A stretch of 64,000 nt of DNA. It comes from Pinirhizobacter sp036499745. GTDB lineage: Bacteria; Pseudomonadota; Gammaproteobacteria; Xanthomonadales; Rhodanobacteraceae. Below the pieces are notes generated by a model. The model was not told the origin of the DNA and ran no database searches. It was given only the letters and a program-made list of their open reading frames with translations. Within the stretch, counting starts at the first letter, position 1. Each line of letters begins with the position of its first letter. Location: NCBI RefSeq assembly GCF_036499745.1, contig NZ_DASYDG010000057.1:62001-126000 (forward strand), given 5' to 3'. Below are positions 1 to 7,064 of the stretch, in pieces. The translations under genes were made by a program, and so were the position numbers.

Positions 1-57
1 GGCCAGCAGCGATAGCAACAAGGCACCGCCCGTGCTCTTGATCATCCACACACTCAT
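1..57 (-). CDS. Probable transport auxiliary lipoprotein, N-terminal fragment
   Basis: Only the first 19 codons lie in the window; the gene runs off the left edge. The reading begins MSVWMIKSTGG and enters a Leu/Ala-rich hydrophobic stretch, as expected of a signal peptide. An AAGGAG ribosome site sits 8 bases before the ATG. The start overlaps the stop of the upstream MCE-domain gene (ATGA), so the two are translationally coupled. Fourth genes of this operon type usually encode an ABC-type transport auxiliary lipoprotein (PqiC-like). That identity is inferred from position; the lipobox is outside the window. Confidence 0.5.
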   Translation of the reverse strand, partial: MSVWMIKSTGGALLLSLLA

Positions 58-992
58 GGTACGAACTCCTTGCTCTTGTCGCGGCCCAAGAGGTAACGGC
101 CGGGGTTTTCATCCAGTTGCCGGGTCACCTGGCGCAGTCCCGCAAGGGTCTGGCGCAATTCACGGATGGCAGGACCGAGGTCGTTCAGGCCCTGCGCGCC
201 GTTGTCCAGGGCGTCGTGGTTGCGGTTGAGTATCTGGTCCACCGTGGCCGTGGTGCGCTCGAGGGACGCCATGGCGTTGCGGGCGCTCTCCAGCGTCTGC
301 TTGCCCGGGCCGTTCACCAGCGTATCGGCATGGCCGATCAGGGCTTGCGCCTGCACAAGCGCCTGGTTCGCTTCCTTGCTGGCCGCGGTCATCTGTTCGA
401 TCAGCGTACGCAGGTTGCCTCGCTCATCAGCCAGGGCGCCGGTGGCTTTCTCAATGTGGTCCAGCGTGTTCTGGATGCGGTTGATGTTTTCGTTCGACAA
501 CAACTGCGTGGCGCGCAAGGCCGCCTGGCTGAGGTTGGTCACCAGGTCTTCACCGTTGGCGAACAACTTCGCGAAAGGCGAGGGGTCGGCAATGATCACC
601 GGCGGGTTGCCATTGGTGGACACCAGCAGATGGCTGCCGGGCGAGCCACCGGAGAGCTGGATCACCGCCACGCCGGTAACGCCGGTGAGCGTGAGCTTGG
701 CACGGGTATCCTGGCGGATCGGCACGTCGCCGCCGGTGCGGATGCGCGCGATCACGCGCCGCGGGTCGGCCGGGTCAAGCTGCAGGCGGTAGATACTGCC
801 CACGCGGATGCCGTTGTATTGCACGGCGCCGCCCTTGGTCAGGCCCGTCACGGCCTCGTTGAAGATCACGTCGTATTCGTTATAGGCCCTATCCGCGCTG
901 GACTTCACCAGCCACAGGGAAAATCCCAGGCCCAGGGCCAGCACGATGACGGTGAACAGGCCGATAAGGATGTGATGCGCTCGGGTTTCCAT
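54..992 (-). CDS. mlaD: MlaD-type MCE-domain substrate-binding protein
   Basis: This is the periplasmic lipid-binding subunit of an Mla-type phospholipid transporter, anchored in the inner membrane. The 312-residue product begins METRAHHILIG, with one transmembrane helix at about residues 8-28. The MCE domain covers about 37-115 and shows VQYNGIRVGSI and GVTGVAVIQLSGG. The rest (about 150-295) is Gln/Ala/Leu-rich and probably helical, like the long needle-type MCE proteins. The ATG at 992 is preferred over upstream codons because it starts just before the membrane helix and lies 7 bases after the ATPase gene. It is the third gene of the minus-strand operon permease-ATPase-MCE-lipoprotein. Confidence 0.9.
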   Translation of the reverse strand: METRAHHILIGLFTVIVLALGLGFSLWLVKSSADRAYNEYDVIFNEAVTGLTKGGAVQYNGIRVGSIYRLQLDPADPRRVIARIRTGGDVPIRQDTRAKLTLTGVTGVAVIQLSGGSPGSHLLVSTNGNPPVIIADPSPFAKLFANGEDLVTNLSQAALRATQLLSNENINRIQNTLDHIEKATGALADERGNLRTLIEQMTAASKEANQALVQAQALIGHADTLVNGPGKQTLESARNAMASLERTTATVDQILNRNHDALDNGAQGLNDLGPAIRELRQTLAGLRQVTRQLDENPGRYLLGRDKSKEFVP

Positions 993-999
993 GGCACAC

Positions 1000-1779
1000 C
1001 TATATAGATAAGGAAGAACGCGCAGCGCGGCCGCGTGGACCATGGAAGTACTCGCGTATCCACGGATCGTCGGTGGCCGCCACCTTCTCCAGCGTGTCGG
1101 CCACCAGCACGCGCTTTTGCGACAGCACAGCCACGCGGTCGCACGTGGTGTAAAGCGTATCCAGGTCGTGCGTCACCAGGAACACGGTAAAGCCCAGGGC
1201 GTTGCGTAGTGTCAGCAGCAGCTGGTCGAAGGCGGCGGCGCTGATCGGGTCCAGCCCCGCGGTGGGTTCGTCCAGGAACAACACTTCCGCATCCAGCGCC
1301 AGCGCACGGGCCAGCGCCGCCCGCTTGGTCATGCCGCCGGAGAGCGATGCCGGGTACTTGCCGGCGGTGTCCCTGGCCAGGCCCACCAGCGCCAGCTTCA
1401 CCGCGGCCAGGCGAGTGGCGTCCTCGCGGCTAAGCAGCGCGTGCTCGATCAGCGGCAGGGCGATGTTCTCGGCCACCGTCATCGAGGAAAACAGCGCGCC
1501 GTCCTGGAACAGTACGCCGAAGCGGCGCTCCAGTTGTGAGCGCTGCTCGGAAGGCAAGGCCAACAGATCCTTTCCGAACACCCGAACCGATCCCGCCGAT
1601 GGCCTCCGCAGCCCCACGATCGAGCGCAGCAATACCGACTTGCCGGTACCTGATCCGCCCACCACGCCAAGGATCTCCCCGCGATACACGGTCAGATCCA
1701 GGTGTTCGTGCACGGTCTGCTCGCCGAAGCGGTTGGCCAGGTCCCGTACCTCGATGATCGGCTCGCGTGCGCTCACCAA
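1000..1779 (-). CDS. mlaF: MlaF-type ABC transporter ATP-binding protein
   Basis: Cytoplasmic ATPase that powers Mla-type lipid transport across the envelope. The 259-residue protein has Walker A GGSGTGKS (41-48), the signature SLSGGM (145-150), Walker B VLFLDEP from residue 166, and a switch histidine in VTHDLDTLY. SLSGGMTKR is typical of the MlaF branch. Its start overlaps the last 7 bases of the permease gene, so both are read from one message. Which lipid is moved, and in which direction, cannot be read from the sequence. Confidence 0.93.
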   Translation of the reverse strand: MVSAREPIIEVRDLANRFGEQTVHEHLDLTVYRGEILGVVGGSGTGKSVLLRSIVGLRRPSAGSVRVFGKDLLALPSEQRSQLERRFGVLFQDGALFSSMTVAENIALPLIEHALLSREDATRLAAVKLALVGLARDTAGKYPASLSGGMTKRAALARALALDAEVLFLDEPTAGLDPISAAAFDQLLLTLRNALGFTVFLVTHDLDTLYTTCDRVAVLSQKRVLVADTLEKVAATDDPWIREYFHGPRGRAARSSLSI

Positions 1780-2915
1780 CCCATCCCCGTATAGAAGAGG
1801 GCGGCGATGGCATCGAACAGGATCACCACGAAGATCGACTGCACCACCGCCGAGGTGGTGTGCTCGCCCACCGATTGCGCGCTGCCGGCCACCTTGAAGC
1901 CTTCCATGCAGCCGATCACCGCGATAAGGAAGGCGAAGAACGGCGCCTTGGCGATGCCCACCAGGAACTGGCGCAGGTGGATGTCCTCGTGGAACAGGTT
2001 AATGAACATCGTGGGCGTGATGCCCAGGGTGGCGTAGCAAACCACCGCGCCGCCGATCACGCCGGCCATCATGGCGATGAAGGTGAGCAGCGGTAGAGCC
2101 ACCAGCAGGGCCAGCACGCGTGGCAGCACGAGCAGTTCCACCGGGTCCAGGCCCAGGGTGCGGATGGCGTCGATCTCCTCGCGCGCCTTCATCGAACCGA
2201 TCTGCGCGGTGAAGGCGCTGGCGGTACGGCCGGCGAGCAGGATCGCCGTCAGGATCACGCCGAACTCCCGCAGGAAGGCATAAGCGACCAGGTCGACAGT
2301 GAAGATGGTGGCGCCGAAGTCCGCCAGCACCGTGGCGCCCAGGAACGCCACCACCGCGCCCACCATGAACGACAGCAGCGCCACGATGGGCAGGGCGTTC
2401 AGGCCGGTCTGCTCGATGTGCGACACCAGCGAGGTGACGCGCCAGCGCTTCGGGCGCCAGAAGGTGCGCCCCAGGGCTTCGAAGACAATGCCGACGAAGC
2501 CGAGCAGCTTGAGTGTCTGCTTTCCAAAGCTCTCCACCCCTGCGCCGATCTGGGCGAGGAAATCCTCCAGCCCCTTCGACCGTCGCGGCCGCGCCGGCTT
2601 GCAGTACGCGGCCAGGGCATTGCCCACCGTCTGCAGCAGCGCCGCGCGTGCATCGGGCAGGCCCGTACCGGCGGCCAGCCGCGCGACCCGTGCAGGGCCC
2701 AGCAGATCGGCCAGCAACGAGGCGCCGGCCGTGTCCAGGGCGCCCAGGCCGGAGAAGTCCACGGCCGTATGGTCGCTTACCTGGTCGCAGCAGATGCGCA
2801 TGTGCGCGTGCAGGGTGGCGTAGTAGGGGAGGGTCCAGTCGCCGGCGACCACAAGGCGGCCCGTGCCCGACGAAACGTCGATGCTGGCCGTGCCTGGTGT
2901 CCCCTCGGTTGCCAT
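1773..2915 (-). CDS. mlaE: STAS-MlaE fused lipid ABC transporter permease
   Basis: Inner-membrane permease subunit of the Mla-type transporter. The 380-residue product starts MATEGTPGTASIDV. Residues about 1-95 form a STAS-like domain (ending near VDFSGLGALDTAGASLLADLLG), and about 150-375 form the MlaE permease with five or so hydrophobic helices and the conserved stretch SMKAREEIDAIRTLGLDP. In E. coli the STAS protein MlaB is separate; here it is fused to the permease, an arrangement seen in other proteobacteria. The ATG at 2915 is chosen because the STAS fold begins there; longer readings run into the divergent gcvT promoter. Confidence 0.9.
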   Translation of the reverse strand: MATEGTPGTASIDVSSGTGRLVVAGDWTLPYYATLHAHMRICCDQVSDHTAVDFSGLGALDTAGASLLADLLGPARVARLAAGTGLPDARAALLQTVGNALAAYCKPARPRRSKGLEDFLAQIGAGVESFGKQTLKLLGFVGIVFEALGRTFWRPKRWRVTSLVSHIEQTGLNALPIVALLSFMVGAVVAFLGATVLADFGATIFTVDLVAYAFLREFGVILTAILLAGRTASAFTAQIGSMKAREEIDAIRTLGLDPVELLVLPRVLALLVALPLLTFIAMMAGVIGGAVVCYATLGITPTMFINLFHEDIHLRQFLVGIAKAPFFAFLIAVIGCMEGFKVAGSAQSVGEHTTSAVVQSIFVVILFDAIAALFYTGMGW

Positions 2916-2979
2916 GCATGGAAGGCTAGCAAGATTCCAAGGATAATGACTGCTTCCCCAAGCAATCGAGCCCAAGTCG

Positions 2980-4086
2980 ATGACCCAGAAAACCGTCCTC
3001 AACGCCACGCATCGCGAGCTCGGCGCCCGCATGGTGGACTTCGGTGGCTGGGACATGCCCATTGCCTATGGGTCGCAGATCGAAGAACACCACGCCGTGC
3101 GCCAGGCCGCCGGCATGTTCGATGTGTCCCATATGACCGTAGTGGACCTCACCGGCGAGGCCACGCGGCCGTTCCTGCGGCATCTGCTTGCCAACAACAT
3201 CGACAAGCTGGCCAAGCCCGGCAAGGCGCTGTATTCGTGCATGCTCAACGAGCGTGGGGGCGTGATCGACGACCTCATCGCCTATTTTCTGCGCGAGGAT
3301 TTCTTCCGCCTGGTGGTGAATGCCTCCACCCGCGACAAGGATCTCACCTGGATCGAACGCCAGGCCACGGCGTTCGGCGTGGCCGTGCGCGAGCGTCCGG
3401 AGTTCGCCATGATCGCCGTGCAGGGACCGACCGCCCGCGACACCGTGCTGGGCCTGTTACCTGAGGACAGCCGAGCGAAGGTTGCAAAGCTGGGCAAGTT
3501 CGTCGCCGCCGAGGTCGAGGGACCCAACGGCATCCCGCTGTTCGTGGCGCGCACCGGCTACACCGGCGAGGAAGGGTTCGAGATCATCGTCCCGGACACC
3601 CGTGCGGTGGAGCTGTGGCAGGCCCTGGCCGCCGCCGGCGTCGCGCCCGCGGGCCTGGGTGCCCGCGACACGCTTAGGCTCGAGGCCGGCATGAACCTTT
3701 ACGGTCAGGATATGGACGAAGACGTCACGCCGTGGGAGGCCAACCTCGGCTGGACGATATCGCTCGACGAGGGTCGCGACTTCATCGGCCGCGCCGCGCT
3801 CGAGGCACAGAAGAACGCAGGCGTGCCGCGCACCATGGTCGGCCTGGTGCTCGATGAAAAAGGCGTGCTGCGGCACGGCCAGAAGGTGCTCAGCGCCGCC
3901 GGTGAGGGTGAGATCCTCTCCGGCAGTTTTTCCCCCACCCTCAACCGCGCGGTAGCCTTCGCCCGCATCCCGGTGGGCGACCCCGGCGATGTGCGCGTGG
4001 ACATCCGCGGCCGCGAAGTGCCCGTGCGCATCGTCAAATATCCCTTCGTCCGCGACGGCAAGCCGCAGGACGGCATCGTCATCTGA
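2980..4086 (+). CDS. gcvT: Glycine cleavage system T protein (aminomethyltransferase)
   Basis: Transfers the methylene group from the aminomethyl-lipoyl arm of the H protein to tetrahydrofolate, releasing ammonia. The 368-residue sequence starts MTQKTVLNATHRELGARMVDFGGWDMP, a standard GcvT opening. It carries NASTRDKDL around the folate site, the NLYGQDMDE segment, and a C-terminal barrel ending in KYPFVRDGKPQ. Length matches the family (about 365). It is divergent from the Mla operon, with 64 bases between the starts, and gcvH follows after 55 bases. The P protein (gcvP) is not in the window. Confidence 0.97.
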   Translation: MTQKTVLNATHRELGARMVDFGGWDMPIAYGSQIEEHHAVRQAAGMFDVSHMTVVDLTGEATRPFLRHLLANNIDKLAKPGKALYSCMLNERGGVIDDLIAYFLREDFFRLVVNASTRDKDLTWIERQATAFGVAVRERPEFAMIAVQGPTARDTVLGLLPEDSRAKVAKLGKFVAAEVEGPNGIPLFVARTGYTGEEGFEIIVPDTRAVELWQALAAAGVAPAGLGARDTLRLEAGMNLYGQDMDEDVTPWEANLGWTISLDEGRDFIGRAALEAQKNAGVPRTMVGLVLDEKGVLRHGQKVLSAAGEGEILSGSFSPTLNRAVAFARIPVGDPGDVRVDIRGREVPVRIVKYPFVRDGKPQDGIVI

Positions 4087-4141
4087 TCCAGCATGGCGCC
4101 GGTTACAATCCGGCCCGATCTAAAACCCCAGGAGCACCCCC

Positions 4142-4540
4142 ATGAGCGAGATCCCAGGCGACCTGAAGTTCCTCAAATCCCACGAATGGGCACGCGTCGA
4201 AGACGACGGCACCGTGCGCGTGGGCATCTCCGACCACGCGCAGACCCAGCTGGGCGACCTGGTCTACGTCGAGCTGCCGGAAGTTGGCGCAACGGTGAAG
4301 GCCGGCACCGGCAACGGCGTTGCCGTGGTGGAGTCGGTCAAGGCCGCCTCCGACATCTATTCCCCGGTGTCCGGCGAAATCGTCGAGGTGAACGAGGCCC
4401 TCACCGACAAGCCGGAAACGATCAACGAAGACGCCTATGGCGACGGCTGGATCTTCCGCGTCAAGGTGGAAAACCGTGACGAACTGGAAGAACTCCTCGA
4501 CGCCGACGCGTACGGCGAGCTTGTCGAGAACGACGACTGA
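4142..4540 (+). CDS. gcvH: Glycine cleavage system H protein
   Basis: Lipoyl carrier protein that shuttles the aminomethyl intermediate between the P, T and L proteins. The 132-residue product has the lipoylation motif ESVKAASDIYSP, so the modified lysine is Lys67. An AGGAG ribosome site precedes the ATG. It lies downstream of gcvT in the same direction and is probably co-transcribed. A strong hairpin begins 11 bases after its stop. Confidence 0.97.
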   Translation: MSEIPGDLKFLKSHEWARVEDDGTVRVGISDHAQTQLGDLVYVELPEVGATVKAGTGNGVAVVESVKAASDIYSPVSGEIVEVNEALTDKPETINEDAYGDGWIFRVKVENRDELEELLDADAYGELVENDD

Positions 4541-4550
4541 TTCCATCGCG

Positions 4551-4591
4551 CCATCCACGCCGCGCGCGGAATATTTGCGCGGAGTGGATGG
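4551..4591 (+). terminator. Hairpin downstream of gcvH
   Basis: CCATCCAC (4551-4558) pairs with GTGGATGG (4584-4591), and the interior adds CCGCGC/GCGCGG. The long stem has no T run after it, so it may be a 3'-end stabilising hairpin, a weak terminator, or part of a leader. Confidence 0.45.
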
Positions 4592-5038
4592 TCGCCGTCG
4601 TGTTCGCGGCGGTGTCGAATATGCAGCGCGAGATGACGGCCAGGGCATCGCCCGGCCGGCGCGCATGAACCCATCGAAGAGTCGCCGATCACCCCCGCGG
4701 GGTGTCTCCGGGGTGCCTGGAGGGACTTTTCGGAAATTTTTTTTTACGCCCCGGTTGACTACCGTTCATCGCCCTGGAACGACGTTCGCGGACGTTCGGC
4801 GACGTGCATCGGCGATGCTGCATGCCACGCAATCGAATGCTGAACACAAAACGCCGTTGTCACGAAAATCGCTTGATTAAAGGGGTTTTCGTGTAACAGG
4901 ACAACAATGCGGCAATTTTCATTTGGACTTCCATACGTCTTTCGATAGTGAGGCGAAAACACCGCCCGACCCCTTCGCAGGGGGCCTGGCGACCCTCGAG
5001 GGGGAATCGCAACGCCTTAATTTCATGGCCAAAATTGA
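4592..5038 (+). other. Long structured leader region before the MetJ-H1 gene
   Basis: This 447-base gene-free stretch is AT-richer than its surroundings. It holds a nine-T run (4737-4745) after a short CTCC/GGAG hairpin, three helically phased GACGT decamers (4781-4810), a Met-box-like ATACGTCT at 4933-4940 preceded by GGACTTCC, and GC hairpins around 4964-5010. I see no convincing reading frame. It probably holds terminator and regulatory sites for the downstream gene. Confidence 0.4.
4781..4810. repeat. Three tandem decamers with GACGT core
   Basis: GACGTTCGCG, GACGTTCGGC and GACGTGCATC follow one another with an exact 10-base period, placing each GACGT on the same helix face. GACGT is the core of the MetJ operator octamer AGACGTCT, but known MetJ operators repeat every 8 bases, so the link to MetJ is uncertain. 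Confidence 0.55.
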
Positions 5039-5067
5039 TTGACACCGGATATGGACAGGAATAGCTT
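5039..5067 (+). promoter_or_regulatory. Candidate sigma-70 promoter for the MetJ-H1 gene
   Basis: A perfect -35 TTGACA (5039-5044) is followed after exactly 17 bases by TAGCTT (5062-5067). The met operon promoter at 31739 has the same layout (TTGACA, 17 bases, TAGCCT). The start codon at 5096 follows after a short leader. Confidence 0.5.
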
Positions 5068-5095
5068 CTGCAACAATTGACGGGGAACGGGTGAT

Positions 5096-5644
5096 ATGGG
5101 TACAGGAAGATTCGTCGCAGCGTATGTCGAACACGGTTCCAAAGCGGGTGCGGTCCGGAAGATCACGGTATCGATTCCACTCCACGTGTTGCGACTGCTT
5201 TCCGACGAACGCACTCGCCGACAAGTGAACAATTTGAGGCACGCGACGAATAGCGACTTGCTCGTCGAAGCGTTCCTCCATGCTTTTACTGGGCAACCAC
5301 TGCCAACCGATGAGGAGCTGAAGAGAACTATGGCTACGACCAAGAAAACTGCAAAGAAAACTGCCAGGAAGAGCGCGGCCAAGAAGGCCGTCCGCAAGAC
5401 CGTCGCCAAGAAGGCCTCCACCAAGCGTCCGGCGGCCAAGAAGGCCACCAAGCGTCCGGCCGCCAAGAAGGCCGTCCGCAAGACTGCCGCCAAGAAGGCC
5501 GTCCGCAAGACTGCTGCTAAGAAGGCTGTAAAGAAGGCCCCTGCCAAGAAAGCCGCCAGGAAGGCCCCGCGCAAGGCTGCCGTGAAGAAGACGGCCGCTG
5601 CCAAGGTGGCTCGCGCCACCCGCACTGCCAAAGTCAAGAAGTAA
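5096..5644 (+). CDS. metJ: MetJ repressor domain fused to histone H1-like Lys/Ala tail
   Basis: Residues 1-78 are an unmistakable MetJ (SAM-dependent methionine-regulon repressor, ribbon-helix-helix). KITVSIP, DERTRRQVNNLRHATNS and EAFLHAFTGQPLP match the E. coli protein almost residue for residue. The operator-contact Lys22 and Thr24 and the SAM-contact Arg41, Glu58, His62 and Phe64 are all present (E. coli 23, 25, 42, 59, 63, 65). The usual MetJ C-terminus is absent. From Met79 the frame continues, without interruption, into 104 residues of Lys/Ala/Arg/Thr with repeats such as AAKKAVRKTA and KRPAAKKA, like histone H1/AlgP/Hc1 proteins. Met79 could be an internal start. Inferred role: SAM-responsive repressor of met genes with added non-specific DNA binding; it could also act as a nucleoid protein. 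Two hairpins follow the stop. Confidence 0.85.
   Translation: MGTGRFVAAYVEHGSKAGAVRKITVSIPLHVLRLLSDERTRRQVNNLRHATNSDLLVEAFLHAFTGQPLPTDEELKRTMATTKKTAKKTARKSAAKKAVRKTVAKKASTKRPAAKKATKRPAAKKAVRKTAAKKAVRKTAAKKAVKKAPAKKAARKAPRKAAVKKTAAAKVARATRTAKVKK
5330..5644 (+). CDS. Possible internally initiated H1-like protein (tail of MetJ fusion)
   Basis: The tail opens MATTKKTAKKTARKSAAKK, exactly how free-standing histone H1-like proteins begin. The ATG at 5330 is in frame with metJ and is preceded by AAGAGA, a weak ribosome site. An independent 104-residue product is therefore possible in addition to, or instead of, the full fusion. Nothing in the sequence decides this. Confidence 0.3.
   Translation: MATTKKTAKKTARKSAAKKAVRKTVAKKASTKRPAAKKATKRPAAKKAVRKTAAKKAVRKTAAKKAVKKAPAKKAARKAPRKAAVKKTAAAKVARATRTAKVKK
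5370..5540 (+). repeat. Coding repeats in the Lys/Ala tail
   Basis: Short direct DNA repeats built on AAGAAGGCC and GTCCGCAAGAC encode KKAVRKT and KRPAAKK units. Such in-frame repeats can change copy number, so tail length may vary between strains. Confidence 0.6.
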
Positions 5645-5687
5645 TAAGCGGTACCCAAATAACTAGAAGTCGTATTGATCGAATTTT

Positions 5688-5717
5688 CCCTCCCCGCGAC
5701 GCCCAGCGCGGGGAGGG
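5688..5717 (+). terminator. GC-rich hairpin after the MetJ-H1 gene
   Basis: CCCTCCCCGCG (5688-5698) and CGCGGGGAGGG (5707-5717) form a perfect 11-base-pair stem with an 8-base loop. The T-rich stretch lies before rather than after it on the plus strand. Confidence 0.6.
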
Positions 5718-5724
5718 CACTTCG

Positions 5725-5763
5725 AAGCCCTTCGCCCCGGCCCAAAGCCGGGGCGCTTCGTTT
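5725..5763 (+). terminator. Second terminator-like hairpin after the MetJ-H1 gene
   Basis: GCCCCGGC (5734-5741) pairs with GCCGGGGC (5747-5754), extended outward by GAAGC/GCTTC and followed by GTTTATG. Together with the previous hairpin it isolates the gene from the TonB-family gene downstream. Confidence 0.55.
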
Positions 5764-6029
5764 ATGCGGCGCTAAAGTTATGGCCGCGCCGGCCGATGGT
5801 TTGCCGTGGAGCGGTTTTTACGGTTTACTTCACGCGTCCGTGACGTGCCTTTGGGCGCGCGGCGGGGAGAGCCACAGGGGGCTTTGCAAGGGGAAACATG
5901 CCAGGTCGCGCGTTGCGATGGATGCCAGGCGCACCGTTGCCCGGCATGGCCTGTACGGATTTTCCCCAGCGCCCTTGCCGGCATCGACCTTCACGTTCCA
6001 TCCATACCTTAAGTCGGTGGTGAGAGCAC
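5764..6029 (+). other. Intergenic leader of the TonB-family gene
   Basis: With the preceding hairpins this completes a gene-free stretch of 385 bases. I see no convincing small gene and no strong -35/-10 pair here. Confidence 0.3.
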
Positions 6030-7064
6030 ATGCATAAGCGTCGTCCGGTTTTCGCACCACGCCTGGTCCGCGGTTCGACCAGCCAGATGCTCATCGCCGT
6101 GATCGCGGTGTTCTTCGCCCTCGCCGTCGCCGCCTACTTCCTGGTGTACCTGCCCAACAAGGCAGCGGTGGAGCAGATCAACGGCGCACCCACCGTTGGA
6201 CAGGCTCCGGCAGCCGCCACCAGCGTGGCCGCACCCACCGACGTGGACCGTCTCAGCGTCGACCAGCTGCTTTCCGAAGCCCGCAAGGCGATGAACGATC
6301 GCCGCCTGGTGGCACCGGCGGGCAACAACGCTTACGAGTTCTACCTGAAGGCGCTCGAGCGCCAACCGGGCAACGCCGTGGCCGCCGACGCGCTGCGCGA
6401 AACGTTCACCTTTGCCTCCGGTTCCGCGGAATCCGCGATCAACCAGCGCGACTTCGCCGAAGCCCAGCGCGAGATCGACCTGCTGGCCAAGGCCGATCCG
6501 GAAAACTACACGCTCACCATCCTGCGCTCGAAGCTCGACGCGCAGCGCAAGACGCTCGATCGCGAGCAGCAACAGCTGCTCGACCAGCAGCGTCAGGCGG
6601 CGCTGGCCCAACAGCAACAGAAGGAAGCCGCGGCGCGCGCCCTGGCAGAGCAGCAGGCCGCCGCCGAAACCGCACGTCAGCAGGCCGCTGCCGCCGCCAC
6701 CAAGGCTGCGGCGCCGCGGGCGACGGCTCCGGGCGCCGCCACGGGCAACGTCGCCGCGGTCACACATGCCACGCCCAGCGATGACGTCAAGATCACCGAC
6801 GCGGTGCTCACGCATCGCGTCAACCCGCGCTACCCGACGGCGGCGCAGCGCGCCAACCAGGAAGGCTGGGTGGACGTGGAGTTCACCGTCAGCGGTACCG
6901 GCGGTGTGGATGCCGTAAGCATCGTCGATGCGCAGCCCAAGCATGTGTTCGACCGTTCGGCGATCGACGCGGTGAGCAAGTGGGAATTCACCCCGGCCAC
7001 GCGCAACGGTGAGCCGATGCCGGTAACGATGCGCCGGCGGATCGAGTTCAAGCTCGGCCGCTAG
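6030..7064 (+). CDS. TonB-family energy transducer protein
   Basis: Inner-membrane-anchored protein that spans the periplasm with a C-terminal TonB domain. The 344-residue sequence has a cytoplasmic basic N-terminus, one transmembrane helix (about 20-41), a helical region (70-175), a Gln/Ala coiled-coil-like stretch (about 175-225), an Ala-rich linker, and a C-terminal TonB domain (about 255-343) with HRVNPRYPTAAQRANQEGWVDVEF and the closing WEFTPATRNG. It lacks the long Pro-Lys linker of classical TonB. No ExbB/ExbD genes are adjacent. It may serve a receptor encoded elsewhere or an envelope-stability role. Confidence 0.82.
   Translation: MHKRRPVFAPRLVRGSTSQMLIAVIAVFFALAVAAYFLVYLPNKAAVEQINGAPTVGQAPAAATSVAAPTDVDRLSVDQLLSEARKAMNDRRLVAPAGNNAYEFYLKALERQPGNAVAADALRETFTFASGSAESAINQRDFAEAQREIDLLAKADPENYTLTILRSKLDAQRKTLDREQQQLLDQQRQAALAQQQQKEAAARALAEQQAAAETARQQAAAAATKAAAPRATAPGAATGNVAAVTHATPSDDVKITDAVLTHRVNPRYPTAAQRANQEGWVDVEFTVSGTGGVDAVSIVDAQPKHVFDRSAIDAVSKWEFTPATRNGEPMPVTMRRRIEFKLGR

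Noticed and set aside
5370..5540. Short repeats considered as a CRISPR or tandem array
   Set aside because: They are in-frame codons for the Lys/Ala tail, with no spacers or cas genes.
5023..5745. Minus-strand frame opposite the MetJ-H1 tail, reading as Ala/Phe/Leu repeats
   Set aside because: The apparent hydrophobic protein is the complement of Lys/Ala codons; the plus frame is fixed by strong MetJ similarity.
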